From Piromyces finnis (lineage: Eukaryota; Neocallimastigomycota; Neocallimastigomycetes; Neocallimastigales; Neocallimastigaceae): a DNA stretch of 64,000 nt. This document shows, piece by piece, positions 53,447-64,000 of this stretch. The notes beneath the pieces were generated by a model. The model was not told where the DNA came from. It saw only the letters and a list, made by a program, of their open reading frames with translations, and made no database searches. The stretch's first letter is position 1. Each line of letters begins with the position of its first letter. A program made the position numbers and the translations under genes. The stretch lies in assembly GCA_002104945.1 (NCBI GenBank), contig MCFH01000010.1:926501-990500 (forward strand). Reading direction: 5' to 3'.

Positions 53447-53649
53447 TGAAAAAGAAAAATGTTTGTGAATTCTGTCATAAAAAAATACGAATTACTGCAA
53501 CTTATAAATGTAAATGTAATAAAATATTTTGTGCTACCCATCGGTATAGCGAATGTCATAATTGTACATATAATTACAAACAAAATGGCAAAAAAGACTT
53601 GGAAAAAAATAATCCTCTAGTTGTTAAAGATAAAATATCAAAAATTTAA
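49419..53649 (+). CDS. Ubiquitin-like and AN1 zinc-finger protein (ZFAND4-like)
   Basis: Two exons, 49419-50718 and 50870-53649, giving 1359 aa. A ubiquitin-like fold lies at about residues 353-433: VNLSISTLTGQQFFIKVLSS, then the helix VKDLIQEKEG, LAAQTQILIYQDKTLD and TIEDYGIENGSSIKLMI. The intron cuts just after it. A C-terminal AN1 finger (about 1297-1333) has CEFCHKKI, CKCNKIFC, THRY and ECHNC, matching the C-x2-C, C-x-C, C-x2-H, H-x-C spacing. The rest is disordered and rich in Asn, Ser, Lys and Ile. The combination resembles animal ZFAND4 (ANUBL1), likely linked to ubiquitin or proteasome handling. The N-terminal extension and the 860-residue linker are much longer than I would expect. 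There is no diglycine end to the ubiquitin-like domain, so it is not a conjugated modifier. Confidence 0.85.
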
Positions 53650-53973
53650 AAGAATTGTATTAAATATAAACAAAGAATATTTATCAAAAATTATATTTAT
53701 ATTTATTTTATATTTAATATGTAACATTTATATATGATATATTTTATTAAATTCTTAATTATTTTCTTTGTTTAAAAAAAAAAAAATAAAAAACAATTAA
53801 ATGAATTACATATAAAATATTCTGATATTCACTTTTTTTTTTTAAAGATTTATATTTAATTATATCCAATCATGTTTTAATATTTTCATTAAAACTTTAA
53901 AATATATTTTACTTTTTTTTAAAAAAAAATATACCAATACTAAATTTTTTGATAATAATAAAAATTAATAAAA
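53650..53973. other. Short intergenic spacer
   Basis: 324 bases, AT-rich, between two genes on the same strand. Nothing recognised beyond poly-A and poly-T runs. Confidence 0.6.
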
Positions 53974-54906
53974 ATGAAAGACAATTCCAAAACAAATGCA
54001 AATACAAATAATAAAGTGAGAAAAATTGAAAACAGATCAATTAAAAAGGATACCAAAAAAATAGAAACAAAGATTGTCAAAGATATAACAAAATCTGTAA
54101 AATCAACTATTAAAAAGACTGATGATATAGATTTAATTTTCTCAAAAAAAAAGTCAACAGTAGCAACAAATGCAGCAGATATGAACGATATTGATTTAAT
54201 CTTCTCAAAAAAGAAAACCGCAACAAATTCTAGTACTTCAACTTCAACAGGAAAAACTGGTAATGGACAAAATACTAAAACTTTGGTAACAAAAAAAAAA
54301 AATTCAGAGAATAATTCGGAAAAATTATTATCCCTTCTTGGAACAAAAAAAAATAAAAAAAAAGTAAATGTTGGTAGTACAACAGCTAAAGAAAAAACTA
54401 GTGTTAATGATAATTCAAAGATTGTTATTGCAAGCTCTGGAATTAAAAAGCCAAAAAATACATTTAAACCAAAAGACGATGACGGCTTTGGTGATAGTAG
54501 AGGTTTAAATTCAGGTAAATACATATTAAGATTTTAAAATATAAACTACAAATAATTACTATGTTTAGATTTATTCAATTTATATAATATTATATGTTAT
54601 ATTTTAATATATGTAATATATAAATATAAATTATTAAAAAAATTATAATTTTAAATTTTTAACTTGAATAAATAGGTAGAAGAACTGAAGATGGTTTAAG
54701 AATTTTCACTTTGGAAGAATTAAAAATTGGTGAAGGTGAAGGGGGTAAGTCTTTATTTGAAGATAATAAGAGATAAAATGAAAATTAAAAAAATAAATAA
54801 ATAAAACAATTATATACTAATTCTTTTTAAATCTCTTATTTTATAAATTAAAATGATGTTTAAAGATACACCATTATGTCCTTTCGATTGCAACTGTTGT
54901 TTCTAA
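53974..54906 (+). CDS. DUF1764-family protein
   Basis: Three exons, 53974-54514, 54676-54744 and 54866-54906, giving 216 aa. The C-terminus carries the family hallmark: DGFGDSRGLNSGRRTEDG, LRIFTLEELKIGEGEG and a terminal DTPLCPFDCNCCF. The N-terminal half is Lys-rich and disordered and holds two copies of IDLIFSKKK, the short motif that usually occurs once near the family N-terminus. The last two exons are very short (69 and 41 nt) but encode the most conserved part. DUF1764 proteins are widespread in eukaryotes with no settled function; basic Lys tracts suggest a nuclear or nucleolar location. Confidence 0.9.
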
Positions 54907-55063
54907 TTAAATACATATAGCAAATACAATAAACACATTAAAATATAATAATGTTAGCATACCCAATAATTTATTTATTAATATTGACCTATTCATTTAA
55001 TAGAATAATTATATATATATTAATACTGTTTAATACACATTAATACCCAAAACTAGACCCCCC

Positions 55064-55100
<37 letters not shown>

Positions 55101-55376
55101 TATTATTTTAATATTAATTTAATATCATTACACAATAATGCATTTTTGTAGAAATTTAATAATAAAAAAAAAAAATAGGAATAAATATATAATTTATATT
55201 TGAATTATAATATTTTATTATTGTTGTTGTTTATATATATTTGTATTTTTACTATATATTTATCATTTCTTATTTCAATTGTATATACTGTTATTAATTT
55301 TTTTTTTTTTAAAAAAAAAAAAAAAAAGAAGTGAAAGAGAACCATTTATATATAACTTTTGGTATTATTAAGTTAT
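54907..55376. other. Convergent 3' spacer with C7-A33 tract
   Basis: 0.47 kb between the DUF1764 gene and the MscS gene. It has seven C at 55058-55064 directly followed by 33 A at 55065-55097, and a T/A tract near 55300-55327. No gene seen. Confidence 0.7.
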
Positions 55377-57458
55377 TTAATTAAATGGAACATTGGAAGA
55401 AAGGGCTGCGATAATTGGTAATTTTTTTGGATTAGCACATGTTAATTTTACATCATAAGAGTTTTCGTGGTATAATGAAATGCCAATATCATTTAATAGA
55501 GATTGAATTGTTAAAAGAAGTTCGTTTCTTCTCATGTTGTATTTAAAAGTATCTTGAAAGTTAATATTATGTTCAATCATAATACCAAGATTAATGCTAT
55601 ATTAATATTAAAAAATAAAATAATATAAATTAATATATATATTATTAATTTGTTAATATATAACTATATGAATTGATCTTTTAAAATATATATTTAATTA
55701 ATAGTAGAAAATATTCTAAATTTACTGTCCAACATCTTTTAAAGATTTTAATGCAACTTCAGCTCTTAATTGGAAGTCATTGTTGTGTTTCTTTAAGAAT
55801 TCTAAAATTCTACGTTTTAACTCATCTATTTGTTCTTTAGTAGTATTTAAAGAAATTTCTAAATCGATATCTTCAATAATAGTTCCTGATCTTCTTACAT
55901 TTTTAATAAATTGACTAGCAATTTTTTTATTTGGACAATAAGCCCTTTTACCATCTGTACGTCTAAATATTGTACTAATAAGACCAAATTCTGTGACATA
56001 CATAACATTATCACCAACTTGAATCTTGTCCCCTACATCAAATGGATGTGATATCTTAATATCATAATTATAATAAATTAATATATTATATTACTTTTAT
56101 ATTATTCATGTTAAAATTATACTTTTCTTTTGTTTCTTATATTATGCTTACAAATAAGAAGATTATATTTTCAACGATAGTTGTAATAATACCACTAAAA
56201 GCAAACATAGTACTAGCCCAAATTGTACCTAAAGAAATCATTACAGTCTGTTTTATTCATTATATTAATATATTGGTAAATATTTATTATTATATTTATA
56301 TTTATTGCTTTGATATACATACAGAATAGCCAGTTGTGAGTATAGCCATTCCAATTAAGCAAATAATAATAAAGGCAATAAACTTTAATATTCCATCAAA
56401 TTTTCCTAAATTTTATTTAAAATAAAAATAAATTTAATAAATATATATTAAAATATATATTATATATTATATATAAATAAATTTATTGTTATATATCAAC
56501 TCAAGAAAAAAAAAAAAAAATAGAGCATACTTAAAGCCAAACCAGAATCTCTCATAGATTTTTCTATTGCTTCCTTTTCTTTATAAATTGAAATAATAAT
56601 ATTTTTAATTTCAAATTTACTAATATCACCATTTCTATCAACATCGAAAATATTAAATGCCCGTTGAGCTTGACTTTCATCATCAAAGAAAGGTATGAAA
56701 TCATTCAAAACTAAAAATTGAGTATCATCTGAAGTTCTTAAAAATTCAAAAATTAATCTTGCTAATTTTTTAGCATCAGATGGATTTCTTACAATTAATG
56801 TTGCATCATTATTTCTATTAACAATATTTCTTAAACGATTTACGAATTTTTTTCTTTTTGGTGATCTTGTTTCATTACTTCCTTCATTATTATATGCCTT
56901 ATAAAATTTATCTAAAATGCTGATAGAATACTTCAACTTATTAATACGATCTTCAAAGGCTTTTTTATGGAATTTCATCTTTGGTTTTTTATAAAGATGA
57001 AATAATAATATATATCATAAATTATTATAATTATAATTGTGGTAAATATTAATTATTAACTAACTATGATAAAAAATCACAAATATATATTTTATTATTG
57101 AATTTGAAAATTTAATTCAAATAAAACTATAAGACATACAGCAAATGTTTGGAAAAAAACTTTCTCAATTAACCAAATAAAACTAGCGATAAATCCCCAT
57201 AGTAATATTTTTCCAAATGTTTTTGCAAATTTATGCTTTGACTTTTCTACAAAAATATCTTGATAAGCAATAGTTGATACAAACATAAGTACAGTAAATG
57301 TTATATAATTGTGTAAATATTTGATATAATCAATAGTATAATGTCTATATTTCTATATTTTTTAGATATTAAAATTATAATTTTACAAAATAACAATAAA
57401 TAAATAATATAAATAATAATAATAATAAAAATAGAAATTATAAATTTAAATTCAATAT

Positions 57459-57494
<36 letters not shown>

Positions 57495-58271
57495 AATACA
57501 TTATAAAAATGATATAAGTAATGTTTATTCTATACCTCAGAAATTCCACCCAAAAGTATATCAGAAAGCTTTAATAATATATTAGGAAAAACAATAAAGA
57601 AATATCTTAAAATGAAAAACGAACCAAATACAATTTCTAAATAAATCGTCCAAACAAAAAGAGGATATCCTTTACTATCAAATAAACTTGATTTCCAATA
57701 TCTCCAATTAGCAAGTTTATTATCTTCAATAAAAAAGAAATAATCTAATAAGAAAAATATTAAAAGAAAACATGTCACATAAATTATTGATACTATCATT
57801 GCCCAAAATGGTGGAAGGTCTCGATAAGCTTGAATCATTCGTGTAAAACTTTTATTTCAAAAAGTATTTATATTATTATTTAATTTTAATAAATATATAT
57901 ATAATATGAAATAAATTATAGGATATATATTTATTTACAAGCATAATATAAAATTATAAAATTATATATAAATATATAAAATTTTAATTCATGTATTATA
58001 CATTTTTTGTAAATGAATAATATCTATTTTTCATTATAAAAGTAATTTTCATTAAGCAATAAATATTTATATATTTTTACTAATTAGAAGTATTTTATTT
58101 TAATACGTACGCGGTACCTCTGGTTCTTTTTTCATTTTTGGCTTCTAAAATATCATCATTATCCCAGTCGAAATTCTCTTCGTCATTTTTCTTTTCAGCT
58201 AATTTAAATAGATTTTGATCGATGATATCCCCAAAATCATCACCACCATCAGCATCTCCATCAACACTCAT
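55377..58271 (-). CDS. EF-hand MscS-type mechanosensitive channel (Msy1/Msy2-like)
   Basis: Eight exons: 58271-58111, 57848-57536, 57352-57140, 56978-56531, 56405-56323, 56247-56152, 56054-55726 and 55596-55377, giving 620 aa. An acidic N-terminus is followed by four hydrophobic segments (about 66-92, 113-140, 165-180, 205-229). Next is a cytosolic helical stretch with an EF-hand loop DVDRNGDIS (about 340), two more segments (about 385-405 and 406-437), and the MscS beta domain starting SHPFDVGDKIQVGD. This is the architecture of the fungal endoplasmic-reticulum channels Msy1/Msy2, which control calcium and cell volume under hypo-osmotic shock. TIDYIKYLHNY before the third segment and FHKKAFEDRI after the fourth are family-like. 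The exon 3 donor was placed at GCT/GTATGT because reading through reaches a stop. Confidence 0.92.
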
Positions 58272-59599
58272 ACTTGTTTATTTTTATTTTATAATAGGAA
58301 TAATTAAACTAATATGAGTTTATATCTTTTTCTTAACAAAAATTTCTAAAAACGAATTTTTGATTTTTATAATAAAATATTTTTCAAATTATTTTAGTTT
58401 ATGTTCAAGTAATTGATATATATTATATATGATATATTATGTATTAATTATTATTTTTAAAAAATTTTAGCTTTTTATTTTCTTAATAGTTAAAATAAAT
58501 ATATCAACTTCAACAAAATATACAACATTTATAAAACAAAATAATTATTTTCTTTTTTTCTTTTTAACATTTAATTAAATTAATTATGGATATGTGGTAA
58601 TAATAAATTAATAAAAATATTATATATATTAAAAATAAATAAAAATATCAAAAATTTATAAAAGAAAATTTCCTTACATAAAATTTAATTTATAATTAAA
58701 TAAATTTTTAAGATTTATAAGCAATTAAATTACAAATATATAGTAAGTGAAATATATATATTATAGTTAAAAATAACCAGATTATAAGCTTTTTAATTTT
58801 TTTTTTTTTTTTTTTTTAATTTTTTGAAAAGAATTAAATAATATCAAATTTAATATGAACTTTGTTATATCAAGGAATTTAAAAATTATACAAGTTTTTT
58901 ATATTATTATAAATTAATGTTAATATTTTATATTAGATTAATTATTAATTATTATAACTTTCACCAAACTTTATACTATAATATTCAGAAATAATTACAT
59001 TAAATAAATTTTGATTTAGAAAAAATTAAAAGCTTCTTATTTCTATCCTTAATACCATAATATTATGAATATATTTCTATAATTTTTTTTGACAATGATA
59101 AAGATCATAGCAATATTTTATTAATACTTAATTTATTTGTATTGTTCTATTATTTTTAATTAAAAAAAATTATAAAAATAAAATTAATATAAATAAATAA
59201 ACAAAAAAAAAGTATTAAAAGTTGATATTTATTAATATTTATTTAAAATTTTATTATTATTTTTTTTTTTATTTCATAATAAAATTATATATTACTTTAT
59301 TTTAGAATGATATTAAAGATTGTCCTTTATTGAATAAATGGTAATATTTTTATATTGATGATAAGTACTGTATTTAAATAATAATTCAATACAAGTTAAA
59401 AGGTTGTTTTTTTCTGTTTTTATTTATTGTTTTTTATTATTATTTTAAAGAATTTCTAGATCTTTGTTAAAAATCTGATTTGTAATCTTATAATTTATAT
59501 TTGGTTTTTATTAATTTTTTATTACTGTTATATATTATTTTGTAGTTAAAAGATATTTCGTCGATTTTTTTTTTTTTTTTTTTTTTTTTTTTGATTTTT
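58272..59599. other. Spacer upstream of the MscS gene
   Basis: 1.33 kb with poly-T tracts at about 58799-58817 and 59566-59592 and no gene. The second T tract (with one G after it) directly precedes the minus-strand stop of the coiled-coil gene, so it is its 3' untranslated region. Confidence 0.6.
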
Positions 59600-60883
59600 T
59601 TAAAAACCAAATGGTCTAAATCCCCAATAAGAATGTTTCTTATCATCATTGCGTTCATTCTCCCTTTTAACTTGACTTAATTCACTTTTTAATTCATCTA
59701 CTTGTCTTTCCGCCATATTCTTTTCTTTAATTACTTTTTCCAATTCTTGTGTTTTAACTTCCATTTGTTCTTTTATAAATTCCAATTCATATTTTAATTT
59801 TAATTTTGAATTGAAAAGTTCATTATTTTTTGTAACTAAATCAGTTGTTCTTTCTCTCATTCGATAAATAATATCTCTACTCCTTTCACGTTCTTTTGTT
59901 AACTCTTGTACTTCCTTCTCCTTTGCATTTACAACCATAGTCATCTTTTTCAATCTTATCATACATTCACTAAATTCCTTTTCTAATTGAGCATATGAAG
60001 CAATTTGTTCCTGAAGATTTTCATTGTCTTCTGCCATCTTTTCTAAATCTATATTCAATTGTTTATTTTCTTGCTTTAGACATTCTAACTCATTTTCCTC
60101 TAAAATTCTATCTCCATCTTCCAAAGTACTTTGAAGTTTAGCCTGAAGTTCATCTAATGTACGGAAAGATGGTGATAAACTTGCTTTAGATGCTGTTGAA
60201 AGCATTGACAATTGCCGTGATGAAGATGCAACATCATTGACTGAAAAAGCACTTTCCGAATTTTGTGAAATAGTTGAAAAAGTTTTTGTTTTTTCATTAA
60301 TTTGTTCAATAGAGTGCGAAGTGTCGTTTTTATCATTAATTTCTGTGGTATTATCGGGTATTACAGATACTAATTTAACTTTTTCCTTTATTTCAGTATT
60401 ATCCTCTGATGTTAATTTTCCATTAGAATTGAATGGTTTTTCTTCTAATGATTCAACAGATAAATCATTATTTTTTGAATTTATGTATATATCACTATCG
60501 CTTGTTTTATTTTCATATTTTGCCAACATTTTTCTATATCTTTCTAAAGTTAAATCTTTTTTTGGTTCTTCGAATTCACTGTCATTACTTTTTGATGGTA
60601 ATTCAATATCATTTTTACTTATACTTTGTTTTTCTATTATTACTTCATTCTTTTTTGTATTGATAGATTTTGTTGTAGTATTTAGTACTGATTTTGAAGA
60701 TTGTGGTTTATTTAAAGAATTTTTTCTATTATTTAATAATGTAGTTTTTGAAGATTCACCTATTCTTGAAGATGATCTAGTTGGTAGATAGGATTGTTTC
60801 GAGATATCTTTTTTCCATTGTTTGTTATCTAATTGTTCCCTTTCTGAAGGGGTAACAACTTTGCGTAAAGCATATTTTTGCAT
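59600..60883 (-). CDS. Coiled-coil protein of unknown function
   Basis: Single exon, 427 aa, start MQKYALRKVVTPSEREQLD. Residues 1-235 are Ser/Lys/Asn-rich and probably disordered. Residues about 235-415 are a strong coiled coil with Glu/Lys/Leu heptads (for example LDELQAKLQSTLEDGDRILE and VQELTKERERSRDIIYRMRE). The protein ends in an aromatic tail, HSYWGFRPFGF, after a charged RENERNDDKKHS linker. I do not recognise the family. The layout suits a cytoskeletal, vesicle-tethering or spindle-pole adaptor, and the tail could be a short docking peptide; both are inference. Confidence 0.8.
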   Translation of the reverse strand: MQKYALRKVVTPSEREQLDNKQWKKDISKQSYLPTRSSSRIGESSKTTLLNNRKNSLNKPQSSKSVLNTTTKSINTKKNEVIIEKQSISKNDIELPSKSNDSEFEEPKKDLTLERYRKMLAKYENKTSDSDIYINSKNNDLSVESLEEKPFNSNGKLTSEDNTEIKEKVKLVSVIPDNTTEINDKNDTSHSIEQINEKTKTFSTISQNSESAFSVNDVASSSRQLSMLSTASKASLSPSFRTLDELQAKLQSTLEDGDRILEENELECLKQENKQLNIDLEKMAEDNENLQEQIASYAQLEKEFSECMIRLKKMTMVVNAKEKEVQELTKERERSRDIIYRMRERTTDLVTKNNELFNSKLKLKYELEFIKEQMEVKTQELEKVIKEKNMAERQVDELKSELSQVKRENERNDDKKHSYWGFRPFGF

Positions 60884-63800
60884 ATTTTCTTAATAATTAT
60901 TTATTTTTCTTAAAAGATTAATCAATATTTTCTTTATTTATGAAAAAAATGTTTTCTCAAAAAAAAAAAAAAAAAAAAAAAGACTAAAGATATTGATTAA
61001 ATATATAATTTAAATATAGTATATAAATGGAATATTAAAAAAAAATATGAAGGAAAACAAATATATATGTGTGAATATTGTATTTCGAATATTTAATTTT
61101 TTTGATTATTATAAAATTTAATAATGATTATTTTTAACTTGAATAATTTTATATAATAGGTTTCACAACTTCTTATCGAGTTTTCTTTCTTTTTTTTTTT
61201 TTTTTATTTGTTGGTTGGTTGATTTGTTTTATCTTTCTTTTTAAATGTTTATTATCAATAAATTAAATACCGTTTAATATTATAATGTTATAAACTTCGT
61301 TAGTAAATTTATTCAAATATAAGATTTCGTTAGTAGATTAATGACAAATGGAAAAAAAAAAAAAAAAGAAAAAAGAAAATTCATTTAAATAAATGTTAAT
61401 ATTAATACTGCTTTATAATTAACATTTAATACATTTATCCTTTAATTGTTATATTATTTCTTTAATCATTATTTACAATTTTAAAATTATATTTTTTGTT
61501 ATGTATACCGAATATTATTAAAAAAGAATTTAATTTGCTCTTCTATTAAAATAGAATAAAATAAAATAAAATAAACTAAAATAAAATAGAATAAAAAAAA
61601 TTATAAAAATTTTAATTTATAATAAAAAAAATTTATATATATATAATATTGATTATTATATTTATGGGATAATAATAATAATTAAATAAAATTAGCGAAA
61701 ATTATTAAGATTTTCATTATGTAATTAATGATATAATTAAATGACTTTACTAATTATTTCATTATCGTTGTTGTCGAGGTTGTCATTGTTATTTATGTTG
61801 TTAGTTTCTATAATTTATATAATTTTATATAATTTTATTTTCTAACGTTTTTTAAGTAGTTAGCCTAAATATTTTCACTTCAATAATAATTATTATTTTA
61901 TCTTTATTTGTATGTTTGTTACTTTATATTGATAATATATTAAAGAATATATTTCAATTAAAATATTATAGAATTAATATATATAAACTAATTAAAATTA
62001 AACTTTAATTATATATTAAATGAAACATTTATAAGATATATAAATAAAAAATAAGAATATATATCATATTTAATATAGCATTTATATATTTTAATATATT
62101 AAAATATATAACATATTATAATAAATTGAGAAATTTTACTATTAATTTTATAATCATTAAAGTTTCAACATTTTTTAGACCTTATATATAAAAACAAATT
62201 TTCAAATAATATTTTATTATATTTAACTTAAAATTCATTATTAAAAAAAGGTAATCGCAAAATTTTAGTGGATGCATTATGTTACTACATTTTTAGTAAT
62301 TATTACTAAGTGATTGGTTATTTATATTAAAAGTTTTTAAATTGTATATGAACAATATTTTACACATTTTTTTAAATTAGTAGGAACAACCCAGCAACAA
62401 TAAAATAGATATATATTGAAATAAAAAAAAAAAAAAAAAGAATATTATAGTTAAAATAAGATTTTAAACAACATAATATTATTTTTTTTTACTTTATATT
62501 ATATTTTCTAAATTAATGGTTTGTTATATATAATGCATTTGAATAATGTTTATAGAAGTCTCAAAATATTATATATTACATTAATTTAAAAAATTTTTTA
62601 ATCTTCAATAAAAAATTGTAATTCAAAATGAATGAATAAATATTTAAAATTTCTTAATACTCAGAGAGAGAAAAAATATATGAAATGATAGTATTTATTA
62701 TTGAATAAATAACTTTCATAAATTTTATAACTCTGTTGTCGATGTTTTTCAATAACAATTGTTTTTGCCTTTGTTTTGTTTAGTTGAAATATTATTAAAA
62801 AATATATATATTAATATATTAATTATATTAATAATATAAAAAATATATAAAAATCATTCACTTTAATTTTTATAATAATTAATAAGATATTTTAAATGAA
62901 AAATACTATCCACCTTATTGTTAATATAGCTCTTTTATTATTCTTTACAACTGATAATTTAACTTAGAAACATTAAATAAAAAAGAAATAAAACTAATAA
63001 ATGATTTGATATCTATCGGAGTGTTTTTAATAAGATTAGAGTTTTATTTTTAAAATCATATTTATTAATTTACACATAATTATCATTCATATAAAAAAAT
63101 ATAGATTTATGAAATATTAGAAAATATACTTTAATATCGTATCGTAAGAAAATAAAAATAATATTGAAAACAATTTATTCTATTGAATGATTTAATATCA
63201 TTTCCTTTTATGAATAATAAATTTCCATTATTTCAGTTAAAAATATATGATTTTATTTTATTTTAAAAACTGAAATTAAGGTAGATTAATCATAAAAAAT
63301 ATTTATATATATTTAAAATTTTTTAATATAAAAGAAAACTATATTTAATATTTATCTTTTATTTCAAATACTAATTTGTATGTTAAAAAATAAAATAAAA
63401 ATAAAATTTTAAAGTTTTAAAATTGAAATTGTTTAAAAAATAATATTATGAATATTAAAAAAAAAAAGTATTAATATTTATCCTTAACTATATCAAATGT
63501 CCTAAACCTTTATTACATTTTATCATTCATATATATTAAGCTTTAATTTTTTACTAGTATATTTATAAATAACTAGAATTTATCATTTACTAATTTATCA
63601 ATTTATCAATTTAAATCATTCATATTATTACTAATATTACTGTTTTCTAAATAAAATAAAAAAAATTAAAGATATAAAAGAAAAGAAAGAAAAAAAAAAT
63701 AATAGAAATATGAATCAAATCACAATAGTTTAATACTTAAATTTTTTTTTTTATATTACTTGATATTAATAGTTTTAAAATAAAAATAATATTGTTTATT

Positions 63801-64000
63801 AATTACTTTGTTAAATTATAATATTAATATTAATATTTAATAATTTAATTATTTATAAATGCTTATTATTTCAAATTTTTAATCTTTGAAAAAAAAATTT
63901 AAAAAAATTGAATATAAAAAATACTTATAAACATATGATATGCTATTAAGAGATTATATAAAAACAGAAAGTGAAGAAAAGATTATAAACAAGAAAAAAA
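60884..64000. other. 3.1-kb gene-free right end
   Basis: AT-rich sequence with poly-A or poly-T runs (60959-60980, 61190-61205, 61350-61366, 62422-62440) and no ORF with coding character, RNA gene or mobile element that I can support. It begins with the upstream region of the coiled-coil gene. Confidence 0.6.

Noticed and set aside
53940-54524. Minus-strand ORF of 194 codons rich in Phe and Val
   Set aside because: Antisense of the Lys-rich DUF1764 exon, which has family motifs in the plus frame.
57095-57139. Read-through of exon 3 in the MscS gene to a stop
   Set aside because: A GTATGT donor at 57139 joins in frame to FHKKAFEDRI, which is the expected next part of the family.
60237-60791. 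Plus-strand ORF of 184 codons
   Set aside because: Antisense shadow of the Ser-rich half of the coiled-coil gene.

Overview
The window is a very AT-rich eukaryotic nuclear segment with many homopolymers, AAT and AAAT microsatellites, Asn/Ser/Lys-rich proteins and short introns (mostly about 50-200 bp, GTAAGT/GTATGT-like donors, acceptors without pyrimidine tracts). A Rua1-type zinc regulator and a Caf120/Skg3-type PH protein point to a fungus. The extreme base composition, homopolymeric amino-acid runs and AT-rich spacers suit an anaerobic gut fungus (Neocallimastigomycota). That assignment is inference; Dictyostelium-like genomes look similar but should lack these two fungal families.

I reconstructed 14 protein genes. 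All multi-exon models were joined by hand, and every junction keeps the reading frame. From left to right: a partial Aven-like gene (-, 1-1698); PDCD2/Tsr4-like (-, 2209-4076); Rua1-like regulator (-, 4695-6641); a 5.1-kb gene-free stretch; an eight-exon unknown Asn-rich protein (+, 11709-15947); a 4-kb gene-free stretch; a Caf120/Skg3-like PH protein (+, 19947-25870); Vps2/CHMP2 (-, 27445-28658); THO2/THOC2 (-, 29482-37942); Utp13/TBL3 (+, 39099-42900); a BAR-SH3 protein (-, 43580-45648); a small membrane protein (+, 48003-48783); a ubiquitin-like plus AN1 zinc-finger protein (+, 49419-53649); a DUF1764 protein (+, 53974-54906); an EF-hand MscS channel (-, 55377-58271); and a coiled-coil protein (-, 59600-60883). 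The last 3.1 kb has no gene I can support.

The genes are ordinary housekeeping and regulatory functions, not a cluster: ribosome assembly (Tsr4/PDCD2, Utp13), mRNA export and decay (THO2, Caf120-like), membrane remodelling (Vps2, BAR-SH3), osmotic or calcium signalling (MscS) and transcription (Rua1-like). THO2 and Utp13 are divergently transcribed from one 1.16-kb spacer. I see no tRNA, rRNA, transposase, reverse transcriptase, CRISPR or viral gene.

The most notable signals are: a cluster of AACAATG-type (HMG-box-like) heptamers and inverted repeats in the 5-kb spacer between the Rua1-like gene and the gene at 11709; a run of about 50 near-identical hexapeptides inside THO2; a fungal Aven-like gene; a protein with its ubiquitin-like and AN1 domains about 860 residues apart; and several repeat tracts that touch splice acceptors or promoters.
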